A stretch of 64,000 nt of DNA, taken from positions 186,001-250,000 of the forward strand of contig JASJFT010000017.1 of NCBI GenBank assembly GCA_030770425.1. Direction: 5' to 3'. Positions 10,826-24,878 of this stretch are shown in pieces; position 1 is the first letter of the stretch; every line of letters begins with the position of its first letter. A program made the translations under genes and the position numbers. Below the pieces are notes generated by a model. It did not search any database, was not told where the DNA came from, and saw only the letters and a list, made by a program, of their open reading frames with translations. This DNA is from Darksidea phi (Eukaryota; Ascomycota; Dothideomycetes; Pleosporales; Lentitheciaceae).

Positions 10826-13800
10826 ACCAACATAGATAACCAGCTAGGCATTGCATAATGGATAATCGGTCATGGTGGCGGAGTATGGGAGGGACTTTTG
10901 AGCGAATATGATACCCAGAATACGACTCGATTCAACCACAGCTTCTACAAATCTTGCTATTGTGCATGTGTGAAACTGACAGCCTCAATGTGCGCAACCT
11001 AAGTCAGGATAGACCTACTGGGCTCTCTCAACACGGCTTCTTGATACTAAGGGGCGTCTAAGGGCTGCTGGAGGGTTTGCATCAGCGTTATACGTAGAAA
11101 TAAAGCCCGCACTCGAAGAAAATACGGGTCGCGTTCCGGTCTATAGCAAACCTTGCCATGTCGACTTGAGCAGGGTCTCTTTGAGTGCTTGGACTCATTC
11201 GTCTCCGGCTATTGCTACGAAGAGCTGGCCGGCGAACGCGAACTGGGCTACGTGCCACATCGCCCATCTCGGGAGCACCAATTCGGGCTCTCAAGGGAAG
11301 CATTGTTCCGTATACTTCGCTTTAGGTCCGCCTCTCAAGCGCCTGCCGAATTGTGTTGGAAGCTCGTGCAATGTTGCAAGAGCGCCCTTTGTGACCTACT
11401 CCGTTCGGCGTTCGATTTCCATTCCATCATCTAGGCATATTGATACCCTTCATCATCCTCAAACCTGCCTTTGTACCCGCGCCGGGCCGAAAAGAATTTC
11501 GTATGGTGAGGTTTTCGCGGGTCTACGGTTGCCAGCGCTTGCCGGCTACTATGAAGCCATCCGCCTGACCGGCTGAAGGTCAATCGTAGGGAAGTTTCAT
11601 TCCTCAATTCGCGCATGTATATATGCCATCAGTTATAAAGGGGAGGCGGGTTTTCTCTTGGCCGTGGGCTGGAGATGGCGAAAGGGATGGGCGAAGGAGG
11701 GATAAAGGCGCCGCCACTGGTTGGCCTCGCGGGTTGACCCGTAAGTGGGTGGTCTAGAGGGATGATACTGTAGTTCAATTATGGTTTGCACCATCTCTGG
11801 ATGCTTGCCCGCGCCGTGCTCTACGAAGTGACCGCGGTGGCCATCGTTATGCGGTCATATTGAGAGTGGTCGAAGCCCATCGATCCATTTCAGCACCTCT
11901 GGTCTTGCAGAACGACCCAGTACTGAAGTTCCTACCCGAACGAGGCCTTGTGCCATGCTCGAGATCCGTGAAGCTGTTTTGAAGCACCACGAGATGGCAA
12001 AGTTGGTAAGCCGGAACGCTACAGCATCTAGAGGTAGAAACTAGGAGAAAATTAGGATTCCTCAACTTAGTTGTACGTCGCAGACGGTAGTGGTAGAGGC
12101 CCGGGAGATTGCGAATAGTGGTCGTCTGGGAGATGGTTTCTGCTTCACGGCCACCATTGCCCCTACTCATTCCTGAGACGTGTCACTCACCAAGGGGACT
12201 CGGTGGGACCCATGAATCAAGTTCCCGTGCTTGCGGCTCCTATTGAAGCCCGCATCATGAGGGTATGGGGCCTTTCAGACGGCGAGCCCATCGGCCGTCT
12301 TCGGCAAGCATCTGCACCCCCGCGCCCTCACAACATTACAGCTTCCGATGCAATAGCCATAGCAAAAGCTGAGAAGTCAAATACAATGCCAACAGAATCG
12401 ACAGGAGCAGTCTCGTTGGAACCTTGCGCCATGTGTAATAGTACCTCCGACATCGTGACGCTGGTCGTTGCCAGCACCATCGGCAGCCCGGAATCGCGTC
12501 GGGCGCGCCTTCCATCCATCTCAGCAGCACCTTCACCCTGGCTTCAAGGGAGCGCCCTGATTGAGCGCAACAGGATGAGAGCAAGAGACGCAATTGAGTT
12601 GGTGCCGCGGAGACACAAGGATAGCTGACTGGAGACCTATAGTCGATTAACGAGTCCTGCGGTGCGGATGTATACCCATCCGGACGCATAACACGCCGCC
12701 GACGTACCCGAACGGCCACTGACGCATATGAACACTTATAAGCAAGGCATACACACAAAGGGCGAGGGGAGGACGAGCTGGTTGGCCTTGGACGGTGCCG
12801 GAAGGCCCTGGAGCCCGGATGCTTCAAGATAGCAGGGGAAGACACAAGAGCCAGAACAAAGCGACGAGAACAGACACGAAAAGGAAAATATCAAGAAGAA
12901 CATCGACAACAATCAGAAACATCATACCCGTTGTGGTTGCGACTGTGGCACGGTCTACATACCCCGTGGGGCGCGTCGGGCTCGCTTCGGATGGCTGAAA
13001 CCTGCCCAGCTGATCCGCACAGGCATCGAATGGCTTACATAACGGATCTCAGGGGCTTTCGCCGGTTCTGACATCGGATCTAAGATGTTCAAGTTCCTAG
13101 AGACGTAAAGGAATGGGGGTGGGGTGTTGGAGGATGGCGAGTAGTGATTTAGGAGCTCTCGGCCTGTGGATGGGCTTTCTGGGAACTGGAAAAGGGGTTG
13201 GGGAGTCTAGTATCGTCTCGCCTTTTGTTAATGGCAGATAATTCCCAACCATTCATTTCCGGCGCTTTCCGCAATCCCAAAGTCCATCTTTGAGCGGTTG
13301 TCCAGATGTGGGAAGCCAAAGTGCTTGAAGTCGCTGCAGTGCACCTGAGCTCGCAAAACGAGGGATAGGGGTGGCAATATACTGTAGCACATAGTCCCCT
13401 GGTCCAATGCTATTTGACGGCTGGTAGACGTCCTCCGTTGCGACATTGCGCGTTCTGACAGCTGTGGGAGGGGCCGGTGGCTGCAGGAGGCGCTCGATAT
13501 CTAAAATGCTGCGCTGCGATGCCTCCAGCGCCGGTTGTCAACCACACCACGCCCAAACAGTTTCAAAGAAGCCCGGACACTGTTGAGAAATACCGTGACA
13601 GCATGCACATGTTCTCAGAATGTCAGACGGCCCTCTTGTTGTCGGTGCATCCCTCACGCAAGCTCGGCAGTCTCCTCGTAGGCGTCGCGATGCTTCCAGG
13701 ACGAGTTTGCAGCCAAATCGCCAGCACGCCGCCCAAAGAGCCTCCGCCCCTGCTCATAATGCTTCCTGGGCGTGTCTCGCATATATGCAACTCGTGGCCA

Positions 13801-14581
13801 CTTTGCCATTGGCCTCACGGGCTCTGGCTTGCCCTTGAACGGCCTCAGCTCAACGCCGCCATCTTCCCAGACGGCCCTGTACCCGTACCCGTTCCCCACC
13901 CGTTCACGCACCTGCCTGCCTGCTGCAGCGGCCACGGCTCCTTCCGTCAAAAGCCAGACTTAGCCCCTTTCGGCGAGGTGGACAGAGGTGGGAGGTACTT
14001 TCCCACCCAGCCGGGCGACCACGGCGCGTGAGAGAAGGCGCGATGGAGGGCTCAGACTCGGAACTTCAAATCCAGGGACAGTCTTGCAACGAGGCTGCAT
14101 GCTCATCCGCCCGGCGAATCCACATCCGCAAATAGCTGAGGAAGGAGAACCCGTCAAGGGCTTTCGGATGGTGCCCATCTCGTCGACAGCCGCCTTTTCC
14201 TCGTCGAGATAGGGCCGTCCAAGGGTAGGCGGCGCCTTTGACCTTTACTCGCGAGCTCCTCGAGACAGCACGCCAGACCACTCCCCTCGCCAATTCATTG
14301 CTCGCCGCTGGGAGCCTTGGGCCCTCGCCGTCGACAGGGGTCGTTGGCACAGACCAGCCCTCTCTGCATATATAAGTCGACCCCCCGCCTGCTCCTCTGC
14401 TCCTTCTCCCCCTCCACCACCACCCCACCTTCGATTCTCCTATCCTTCGTTGCCATTGACCTCTTCCTGGGTCTTGGCCAACTTCAGACGACTTGGGTCT
14501 TGACCATCAGTCACCGGTCTTGGCCACCTTTCTTCATCACTCTTTCTCTCATCCATCCCTTGTATACTATTACTGTATATC
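10826..14581. other. 3.8-kb region without a recognisable gene
   Basis: Frames of 130-185 codons occur (11166-11576 plus, 12203-12628 plus, 12336-12845 minus, 13477-14031 plus), overlapping each other on both strands. None shows a domain, splice structure or family likeness. The sequence becomes GC-richer toward 14 kb and ends in a pyrimidine-rich leader before the Mei2-like start, so the last 1 kb is probably promoter and 5' untranslated region. A non-coding transcript cannot be excluded. Confidence 0.45.
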
Positions 14582-16770
14582 ATGTCTGCCTCACCCTCGT
14601 CTGCTGGCCATGGTCCGCCATCCAGCCCCTTTGCCGGCACAGATCCTACTCTGTACTCGCCCGAGACGGTCCGCAAGGTCGTGAAGAGTGGTCGCGCTCA
14701 CCTTCCCATTGTCGAGTCCTCGGTCGCCAACGGCAAGAAGCCTGTCAAGTCCATCACCAAGGTCGTCATCAAGGGCATCGAGTACAACGGCCTCCATCCT
14801 CAGCCGCATAGGCTTGGAACCTTCATTGATGAGCTCGCCAAGAACGACCCGGACTTTATCTCTCGCTTCTTGTTTGTTACTCGCATCTCAGATGGCACGG
14901 TTGCCGGTCAGGATCATGAGATGGAACAATATCACATCCAACATCAGATGAAGCTGGTGAGTATGACCCTTCACTTCCATAACACCTTGCTGACCTCCGT
15001 CCAGTACCAAGTCTTCGCGTGGTGCGTTCCAGTGTACTCCCGCGGTGTCCATCTTCGCTTCGACAACTTGCGTGACACCTGCGAGGCCAAGCAGCTTCTC
15101 GAAGCTCGCGGCTTCGAGTTGTGCTTCATAGACAACTATGACTTCGCCGTTGCCAAGTCGCAGGACACTGGCGCCATTGACGAATTCGAGGGTCAGGTCA
15201 AGGTCGTCATCATTGTTGAGCCTCTCCAGAAGCACCCCGCCCTTGTCTTCAGCCAGAACAATCTCGTGTGGCTCACTGAGTCGATCGAGAACGCCATGGC
15301 TGCCTTTGGTAGCGTGCGCACCTATGTACATACCAAGACTGACGACCAGAAGATGCTCTTCACCTTCCGTGTCGAGTACCATTCTGCTGAGGCGGCCACG
15401 CGCGCTGTTGCGAGCCTGAAGAAGGACCCTATGTGGGACATGAGCGAGAATGTAAGTCGTCATGCCTATTGTCTTGCTGTCCTGTGCTAACTCTTTCTCA
15501 GAAGCTTTGGCGCTGGTCTACTGTGGATGTTGCCAACTGGGTGGGTCCTCGGGCTCCCAATTCGCCGCACCGCCGGATGCCGCGCATCGATGACCAGGGT
15601 CGTATCGTCGGGTTCCGTCCGCTGCCTCAACCCAACATTAACCTTGGCCGGAGACACCCGGCTGATGCCCATAATCGCGTTCGACGAGAGCGTATCAATG
15701 ACGGTACCGATGTCCGCACGACCATCATGCTTCGAAACATACCCAACAAGCTTGACTGGGTAAGTGGTCCCGTTCTCTTCCAAGTCAACATCGCTGACCC
15801 TTCTGAACAGTTGTCTCTCAAGGCTCTCCTTGATCAGGTCTGCTTTGGCACGTACGACTTTGTGTACCTTCGCATCGACTTCAAGACGGGTTTCAACGTC
15901 GGCTATGCATTCATCAACTTCTCAGATGTTAGCGGCATGATCGCTATGCTCGATAGGGTCGAGCACCGTGGTTGGATTGGCTATCGTTCGAACAAGAATG
16001 CCGAGATCTCTTACGCAACGATTCAAGGCCGTGAAGCCTTGGTACAGAAGTTTCGTAATTCTTCTGTCATGCAGGAGACGCCATTTTGCCGGCCTCGTCT
16101 GTTCACCCCTTACAACGATGCTCTCGTCATGAATGAGCTTCGTATTGCTGGCTTCGAGCAACCCTTCCCCGCGCCTGACAATCTGAGCAAGCTTCAGCGT
16201 TCCATGGACAGCGCTCGTAGCATCGGTCTCTTCCCGCCCTCCGGTATCACCAACAACGGTCAGCGCACCACCGTCAGCGGTTGGGATCGTGGTAACCCTC
16301 GTGACGTTGGACACAACGCCTACACGACAGTTCAGCAGAATGCCTCACGAAGCATCCCTGGCATGTCCGAGCAGATGAAGCGAGAGTGCGAGCAGTACTA
16401 CGCTTGCACCTATGGACCAAGCCAGTACGGTGTGATGGTTCCCTTCGACTATCTTCCTCTCAACGCCGTGTACGAGTTCATGCGGCGGTACGGCAACACC
16501 ACTAGGGTTCACATCACTGACCCCGGCGTCATCGGTCGTCCTCCGGCCAACCATGCTGCTGGACCTCAGCTCTTCAATGCCGGTGGTGCTCCCGTCTTCG
16601 CTGGTCGCTATGGTCAAGCCTTCCAGGCTCACACCAACGGCGGCCAGACTTCCGGTGCTGCCGCTGCTGGTCCCTCAACCTCCTCCCGCGCCTTTGCCTC
16701 TGCTGGTCGCGTCCTCGGCGACTGGGGTGGCATGCGTATGGGCGAGTCCTACAATATCGGCGAGTACTGA
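14582..16770 (+). CDS. Mei2-type RNA-binding protein
   Basis: Mei2 proteins carry a distinctive C-terminal RRM (RRM3), which in fission yeast binds a non-coding RNA to drive meiosis; the role in filamentous fungi is less defined. Exons 14582-14956, 15005-15451, 15502-15759 and 15811-16770 give 679 aa. Donors are GTGAGT, GTAAGT and GTAAGT. The RRM3 domain starts at TTIMLRNIPNKLDW (about residues 347-360, end of exon 3) and continues through FGTYDFVYLRIDF, NVGYAFINFSD and the family-specific SNKNAEISYATIQGREALV. The first 270 residues resemble degenerate RRM1/RRM2 regions. The C-terminal 200 residues are low in complexity, rich in Gly, Ala and Asn. Long gene-free stretches on both sides suggest extensive regulatory sequence. 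Orthology to S. pombe Mei2 itself is inferred only from RRM3. Confidence 0.88.
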
Positions 16771-19700
16771 GCGCCACTCGAGCTTCAGCTCTCCCACTCT
16801 GGTCGCCGGCAAGTCTCATGACTAGCTTCGTGTCGCTGCATTCGCACACATTCTCGCCGTGCCACGTCGGTGACCACTTGCAATCTTTTCGGGTTCCAAT
16901 ATATATTTTCTTCAGCATATCTTCCAACTACCCGTATCTAAGACGATGCATCGATCATCGATCTTTCCTCGCGGGACTCTAGACGGTTTTCCCTTTTTTC
17001 TTCTTTCTTTTTCAAAGCCAGGTCTTTCGAGACAGACATCTGGTCTGTATGATTATGACGTACATGTCACAACGATCTGGCTGTCTGGCGATCTGGTGGT
17101 TGTTGTGTGACTGGTCAGGTTGTCTCCATGGTTTCCAGGATTTTCGGATCGAGGTTACGGACATGAATGTACCATACATGTTTCCTTTGTCGTGCGTTCT
17201 CCCCAACATAGTTTCAAAACGGTTTCTCCCAGCATTTTCTTCTTCTGTTGTGACGTGGTTGATGCTCTTGATTCTTGTCGTGCTCGTGAATCTTGTGAGG
17301 CAGTATCTGTGTATATGAAGCTGTGGTGTGGTGTTGAGGTTGTAGGCTGAGTAGATGTCTTTTTGATCGGCGTGGCGGCGAGCTTCGAGTAATCATGTAC
17401 TTACAGATGGCTAGGAAGGCTTCGATGCAATGGCTTGATGGTTGTGAATAGCTGCGCGTACGAGGCAGGAGACGAGTGCTCTCTCAACACCACGACGGAC
17501 GAACCCCTTGAGATATTACCGTAGAAGACGGTGACAAATCACCTCAAAGGGTATTCGCAGGATCTCAGCAGTCGTTGGCGAAGAGAGAGCACCGGTTGCG
17601 TCTGGTGCTCGCACAGTTGATAGCAAGAGCGGGTAGGCCGAATAGGGAGTTGACCATTGGCGTCGGATGATAGGAGCTTGATGAAGGAGGCATCGACTGC
17701 AGGACGTTTATGCAAACTTCAAATAGACAGTGTCGAAGCGCTGTATCGATACTGAGAAGGCGTTGAGGAGATCTCGACGCCGCTGAGCTGAGGTTTGAGG
17801 CGGCGGTATGGACTGGCTTGAGGGTTTGCGGCTTTCGCGAATACCGGCATTAAGTGACACCTTCCGGACTGGCCAATTATCGACTGACGAGCGGAGATGA
17901 CGAGACTGTTTCAATGAGGTACTAATGTACGTTTCTGGGAGGGGTCGCTGAGTCGTACCTGGTTTCGGTGCCGCTGCATAACCTTGACTGCTCGAGATGC
18001 TAGGTGTTGGTGATGATCGAGTGATCAGGGAGAGAAGCTTACAATAGATGTCAATCTACCCTGGCTCATCGATTCGAGTGCGTGTCGCGGATGCTTCGGA
18101 CCAATAAATATTGATCAAAGGAGCCTTGCCGTAGGTGCTGCATCCTGGACCACAGCAGCTAAATGGGGGATTGTCTTCGAAAGCGCTCATTACCATAGTC
18201 TTGCCGATGAAGCTCAGTCGATACCTGCTACTCAGAGAGACAACTGAGGAACTGTCGTAGGTCAACAGGTTGCATGATAGAACGAGCCCCGTAGACAAAA
18301 TGTATCAGACCAGTTACGGAGGCAGGAAGTAGCCACAAAATCTCACTTCATCCTCAGGGATCAAGGAGGAAGTTGAGGAAAGAACCATCAGGTAGTTGCG
18401 GAGCCAACTATGCTAAACCCTTCAGGAGCCATGGAGTGCGGAGGTATTTGATACGGCAGGCGAGATGATGCTGCGAAGTAATGATTTGAGACTTTGATCA
18501 TAGCAGCTCTCGAACTCCCAGGCGTACATTCTCAAGTAATGCACATACCTACGACTCCACCTCCCAGCATCAGAAGGAGGCTACAGTCACCTAGGAAGCT
18601 TGCTGGGAAGTGTCGAATTCCATGGATCTCAGCAAATAGATACAATCGATGCAAGTCGTGCCGTATCCTAATAACGGATTCGCACCACTTTAGGGCCATT
18701 CAGGCTCTTATGCGTTGAAACCTGGCCATACATAGGGGTTTGAATGACGCACGGACCCTGAATGTGTGATACCGCGATGCGGGCGCCTTCAATGTTTGGT
18801 ATTGTATGTCGGCCATCGCCCCCTCGGCTCGTCGACTGCGACAGCCAGTACACCACCCCTTTCTGGACCTCTCTCGTGTCCTGCATGTTTTGGTCGACGA
18901 AGTTGCACATTGTTTGCTTGGTGCGCCTATACTTGATTGTCTCGCAGCGCTGCTCTTCGCTTCTTCGCTCAAACGGGACCTTTCCGCAACCCCACTCTTC
19001 GCATCGTCGACGAAGAAGGATCTTCCGAGTGCTCTCTGAAATCGCCATTGACATACCGTCGATAACATAGAGCAATTCCACGAACCTTCTGGCATATACC
19101 GGTTGCGCAGCACGGCGGGAGTTTAACGTTTGACACCCTAGGTCAGGTCTTCTGTCGGCCGCCCTGCCGATACTACGCCATTAGGGAGCTTGAACTTCTT
19201 AGGGATATTCAGAAGTATAGGTAGCAGAAGCAGGTACGTTCTCTCAACCTCATCTATCCTGTCTCTGCTGTCGGTGGCGGCCGGAGATCCGGCATTCCCG
19301 TCGGAATACCACACCACCCGACAACGACGATGGACAGGGACAAAACATCATTTGATGAGCTCGCCGGACCCCTTGCTAGAGAGACTGGGCGGCGCATATA
19401 GAGCACGTGAATGCTATGGTCATCATTCGCTGCATACCACTGTTCGAGCGATGCAACAACCACGAAAACGACACCCCATTGTACACCCCAGAAGACCAGC
19501 TACAAGGCCTTCTGCAGCTTGGCAACGACATCGTGTCGAGATGCAAGTACGAAAATAAGGGCATAGACGTCGCTCGCAGCAGCAAACAGGCCAAGGATCC
19601 GTGGCGCAGGAACTTGGCATGCCGAGCATCGCTGATGGTACAGAAGACAACACCTGTTTAGCAGATACGCAACACCGCCGGTCCTGCGTCGAGTTGTCGC

Positions 19701-22700
19701 GAAGCCGATGCGATATATGTTTTCGCATACCGCGATGAAGATATCGGCTGTCCAAAGGACATACACCTCGCCGGGGGAGCGGCGATGGAAGGCTTGGTGC
19801 GATCACAATCGTTGCGGACACCGGCAATCCAGCTCGTGTGAGCTGGATTGGGGAGGCGCGTGCTCTCGGAATAGCGAGCATGGTAGGGCCGGATGGAGAA
19901 TGCTACATCGGTGTGAATGCGTTGGACAATCTTCGGCTTCCCGGTTCTTTCGCGCACTTCATCGATTACCGGAGTAGACGGGCAAAAGCTGCTTGCTGTA
20001 CTAGCAGGAGAGGCCGACCTAGAGAGGCTCGATGCACTAATCCAATCGAGATATGTACCGCTACCGGTCATGCATGTCGAAGCTGAGCTAACAGGTATCT
20101 TAGGTCAAACAGGTATGCCAGGTTGAAGAAGCAGGCATCCAAACAGCGGTGCCTTTGTCGATTCGATAACCGGTCGTTTAGGGTTCCCAGAAGTTCTAGA
20201 GAAAGGGACCGTCCATCCAGACATCCTAGGATCCGTGCTCCGTCTGGATGGCATAAACGACATGGACAATGAAGGAAAAGAACACATACTTGGCCTTGGT
20301 TTCTCGAACGCCATATAAACAATAGCGCTTACTCGCTCGGTCGTCTACGGTTCGTGCCGAAGAAGGATGATCCGTATAAAGGTCGATACGGTCTGGTTTC
20401 GCAGCTGCCATTGCCTCGCCAGTTGTCACCGACCGTGGGAACGAGCTAGGAGATAATGTACCAAAGACCGGTAGCAGAACGACTGAGACTGCAGCGAGCG
20501 ACTTCCAGGTTTCCTATTCGTCGAGCTGATGTTCAAGAAACGGTGAAAATGCTCGGCTAGAGCTTGCTGCGGTAGCTGTATGCATACTACATCATGGCAG
20601 ATGGTGCTTTGCAAGAAAGGATTGAGCGAATCCGCTCGCTGTTCGAATTGTCGATGATCGCCCCGTGGGAGGTGTTCGGCACCTCAAGCCATGTGCATTA
20701 CTACCGTCTCCGTCTTTCCTCGCACTCTGGGCGCCATCACATACTGAGCGTGATTGTTCCTCAAAGGGCATGCCTAAGGAAAAGCCATTGCCGAAGCCAT
20801 CCACCGCGGCATCCAGTAGGCCGCAAGTAGTCGGAAATCCACATCTACAATTGGACTGACACATAATCGCCGAGCTGGAAACCAAGAGTGTTGTGAATGC
20901 TCCGCCAATGCGAGTGCAGAAAGAGATGTCCAAAACAGACTCCCAGCCTGTCTTATAGTCTGGGCTAAATGAAGCGTACACCCAGAGGACAGGGATGCCC
21001 TAACACTGTCCAAGGACGTGCACCACTCTCCAATCGTCGTGGTCAACGTACAATCTAAGAAGCACTCTCGCGGTGTGAACCTGTACGAGGCGTCTGCGCT
21101 AGGATGTTGTCCAATGTCGCAGTATCCGAAGAGCAGCACATCTTACAGAACACTATTGTCCTGCTATGTACCGGCGGAAAGGCGTGCACGTCGCCTAAAG
21201 TCAAACCGTACGTGGGGACATGAACCGCCGGAATTTGTGACTTTCGTTCAGGTCATGCATAACGACTCTGTCGGTGGTATCCCGGTCTGGATCCGTAGGA
21301 CACACACTCATTGTATGAAAGGCTCTCAACGTGGGATATAGGACGGCCAATGCTGTCACCAGGAGACGTCACAAGCTTTGTCAACCGGTGGTCGTCCATG
21401 CCCCCGAATCGGACTCGTTGCCCTTCCAAGAGGAGACGACGGTCATACCGTCCAGCCGAACCGCGAACCATTTCTTCTATCGACGCACCTTACACAGCCG
21501 TCCTGTGAAGGCGTCCAGGGATGCAGCAGCTGATCTTTCTTTCCTTGCTCTTTCTTCTTAAAAAGGCGAAATATTCTAGGCCACGGTCATGAGCGTATAC
21601 GATATGCGACGTACGTGTGTCGTGTGGATATGTACATAGAATGGCCGTGAAGAGAAGCAGGCCCTGTCACCAATTGTTTCCATGACCAGCTTCTATGGTC
21701 GAGGGTTCCTTGCATGTACAACATGCGCTGACCATGGAACGACCCTTCTGCGCTAGGCGTCGCTATCGCGAAGTCAAGTGGGATATCAGTCCGGCTGTAA
21801 TCATGACCTGTAGGATACGGTTGCCACCTTACGAGCAGCTTCTCAGATCTAAATCTGATGGAGCATTCCTTGGGCGTACCGTACGATGGTCTGAACCATA
21901 TTTTGAGCGGGATAGCAAATCTCACCGGCAGTAAGCCACGTTCGACGAGGCAAGCAATGCGACAGCCATTTCAGGAGTTGAGAGCGCCTGCGAAATGTGG
22001 TGAAGGAAATAATTCCTGAAGACCACCCAATGTCGCACGGAATATGCTCAGATCCATCAAGCTAACATGACATATCCAATGCCCGGCGCTCTTGCATTAT
22101 ACCTCGCCGGCACCCTAAGATCTTAGGCCTAGCCCATAGGTGTTGTTTCGTACATGGTTGGTGGACCAAGCGTCGCCGTCGACCGTACGGCGTTATGCTG
22201 TATATGCCTCTGCTCATATCGTCCAACGGGATTGACCTTCTCGTCTTCCCCGCCCCGTCGTTAGGGATAGACGCCGTAGCCACGTATTCGTCACGGGGAG
22301 CTGGCGCTGCTTCGGGTAGTCGCTTCTCGTGGGAAGGGTATGCCGCAGCGCGTATGCACGTCAACGGGAACGGGCCGCCGATGTCCCCGTACCGCGCCTG
22401 CAACAAAGATGACCAGTGTTATCTTCATCGACCCAGGCAGGCGCTTCTAGGGGTGATCTGATTCGAAGGAAGCGTGTTGCCGTTTGCTATGACCGGGTTG
22501 TTGTCATTCCCGCCGCTATCGTACAGCGAAGAAAGTCCGTCAACATCAAGGAAGCACCTGTCTCCTAAGATGTGAGGGGGTATTCAAGATTAGTATGAGT
22601 ATGGGCGAGGCTTACCGGCTCATATCCATGACAGACTTGCTGTCGTAGGCGCCGGCGGGTGTGGCAGAGCGCTACATCTGGCCATGGCGCGAATGGAGGC

Positions 22701-24303
22701 ACGGCTCGCATGATGAAGTTGTTCCTAAAGCTATCCAGAGTTCGGCGCTACCTTCCTTGCTCTCCTTGCCATCCTCGTCGCGGTATTTCTGTCAGTCTAG
22801 GCGTGGAAGAAAGACCGCCGTCGCGACGGATGGCCCCTCGATACGTTCGAGTCGCCTCCGTCTCCGTCTTCGAGACGCTTGCGAAAGCCATCAAGGGTTC
22901 AAACCAGACGCGCTCCTCCTCAGTCTCTCGTCGCGGGCACTCCGCTGTCGGCAGAGCAAGGAGGGTGTGCTGGGGAGGGTGGCGGACGCGGGGAGAAAAG
23001 CTTGAGGCGCGGTCTCGAATGGGGTGAATGTGGCTACAAATGGCAATGCAGCAAAGTAACACACTAGCTCAAATTTCCTGTCGGACTCTAGGCAATGGAA
23101 ACCTGCAGCGGACAACGGTGCCGAGGAGACGAGCTACCCCACATCCCTTCGTTTCAGACAGGGGGAGCTTCGAGAGCACAGACCAGAAGTCCCAGAACAT
23201 TTGCCAAAACGTGGAACATTGCAAATTGAACAGTGCCATAATCGCCATGGGAGAAATAGCAACCGGTTCATCGAGCTCTCGAGGGATCCGAAAGGGAATT
23301 CAAGGTCGCCTGTGGACTTTGTGCACATGTTGAGACAGACCAACCGTGGCACCCCGATGCTTCTAACCAAATTTTCTCTCCCGAAATAGCTACCACCCAC
23401 CCACGGCACCATCATACGTACACGACCGAAAAGACCACTACTGCACACAAGGGCAAATCCTAGCGGACAGCCACCTCAGTCTTGATTACCGGCTGACCAC
23501 CCTGTGTAACTTCGCTGACGGACTTGACCCCATCTTCAAACCCGGGCGAGCGCCTAAGTAGTTACACGGCACAGGCAGCATCTTACCTCAGAGCACTGAG
23601 GAGCCTACAATCAACGAGATAAAGAGTGCTGGGAATTCGGGCTTGTGCAGGGTGCCCGCGTGCCGAAGATCCGCTCACCGCATCGTGCAGAGCTCTGCTG
23701 CATTCAGTATCACGAGGCTTACCTCTCTTCTCAGTAGGCAGGACATTTGATTGCGTCGATTGCGGCAATTACGCCACCTACTCACTGTGAGATTGTACAG
23801 GGGACCTTGTGTCGTTTTCAGCTACTGGGTGCCCGCTTGACGTTGCCATCTCTGCCCACCCTACCCCGAACTACTACCCTCCACCCCCTCAGCTCGCGAT
23901 CCCCTTGGCAACCACAGCAGTTCCTCTACGTATCCTGCCTGTTTTTTGCTCTGCGCGCACACCTTCGCTCGCAACGTTTCCTCAGAAAAATGGTCAACGC
24001 AGCCCCTACTACATCCAGATCCGTTTCGAATCAAGCCTAAGTACTTTGACGGTACGCTGCATAGAGGTCTTTCAGTATCACAAGACTCCGTTCTCTATCG
24101 AAGGATACCCTGCGCGCGCTCCCGTGACCTCACCAACAAGCCGGCTACCTACCTGAAGCGACGGCAACACACATCTGCACACACAACGACATCTGTCGCG
24201 GCCGCATCTCGATATATCGTTTCTACCTAGCGTTCATTCAGAGCGCCTCCAGCACCGTTCCTACCAGACACACCCCCCTTATTCTCAACCCGAAGCCGAC
24301 GTC
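16771..24303. other. 7.5-kb block with no intact gene
   Basis: Nothing here gives a continuous product. From about 19.3 to 22.7 kb the plus strand shows many frames of 50-110 codons that follow each other with frame changes, for example 19838-20086, 19917-20126, 20594-20830, 21018-21341 and 21695-21934. They could be remains of a decayed gene of about 3 kb, but chance frames of this size are expected at this base composition and no family is recognisable. The final 500 bases are pyrimidine-rich and probably belong to the next gene's leader. No tandem repeat, inverted terminal repeat or RNA gene was found. Confidence 0.4.
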
Positions 24304-24878
24304 ATGCCTGCCCTCTCCGGTGAAGCACTCCGCGATATCTCTCCCTCAGACAAGCAGAGTTTGAAGGACATTCACGAACTCCTCGAGCGCCTCTTCGCGC
24401 GCAACCGAAATCAGCACCGCCGCAATCACTGGTTCAAATCTCTTCACCAGTTCCGAAAACAGCTTGGCCTCCTGCTCGGGGAGATGGAGAGCACGAAGAA
24501 AGACACCGCCGTCAGGATGATGTCGGAGCGTCTTCAGTTCTGGGACGAGAAGTGCATTCACCAGTGGTATTTGTAAGTGATTCCTACACTCGTCCGCCAA
24601 TAACTATGGTATGAAGAAAACACTAAACCTTTGAAAGGCATTTCACACAACTTGTCGCTGTGGGACCGTTCGCGGTGCTTGGCCTTGTCTTGATGGCCTG
24701 CACTGCCAGACTGTGTCGAATCACTGGAATCACGGCGCATTATGAGGAAATTGCCTCGGAGGACATGAAGGGGATCTTGACGGCCGTTGATAGCGGCTCG
24801 GTCGCTGATGAATTTGGCGGCTTGCTCGATGAAGAAGAGGAGTGGGATGAGGGGGTCGTCCTGATGAGGGAGACCTAG
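24304..24878 (+). CDS. RMP1: RNase MRP protein subunit, Rmp1-like
   Basis: Rmp1 is a protein specific to RNase MRP, the ribonucleoprotein that cleaves pre-rRNA in the nucleolus. Exons 24304-24572 and 24638-24878 encode 169 aa. Residues about 25-60 (LLERLFARNRNQHRRNHWFKSLHQFRKQL, read here in parts) match the family signature: a helix with LL-x-R-NRNQHRR followed by WFKSLHQFRKQL. A second conserved helix, WYLHFTQLVAVGPFAVLGLV, spans the exon junction and supports the splice sites (GTAAGT donor, CACTAAAC branch site, AAG acceptor). The C-terminus is strongly acidic (DEEEEWDEG). Yeast Rmp1 is about 200 aa. The call rests on motif likeness, and a fungal-specific relative is possible. Confidence 0.72.

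Noticed and set aside
22640..22720. A stretch reading AVVGAGGCGRALHLA, like the nucleotide-binding loop of shikimate/quinate dehydrogenase.
   Set aside because: The frame stops after 24 residues, and no other shikimate dehydrogenase or AROM-like segment was found within several kilobases on either side; most likely chance.
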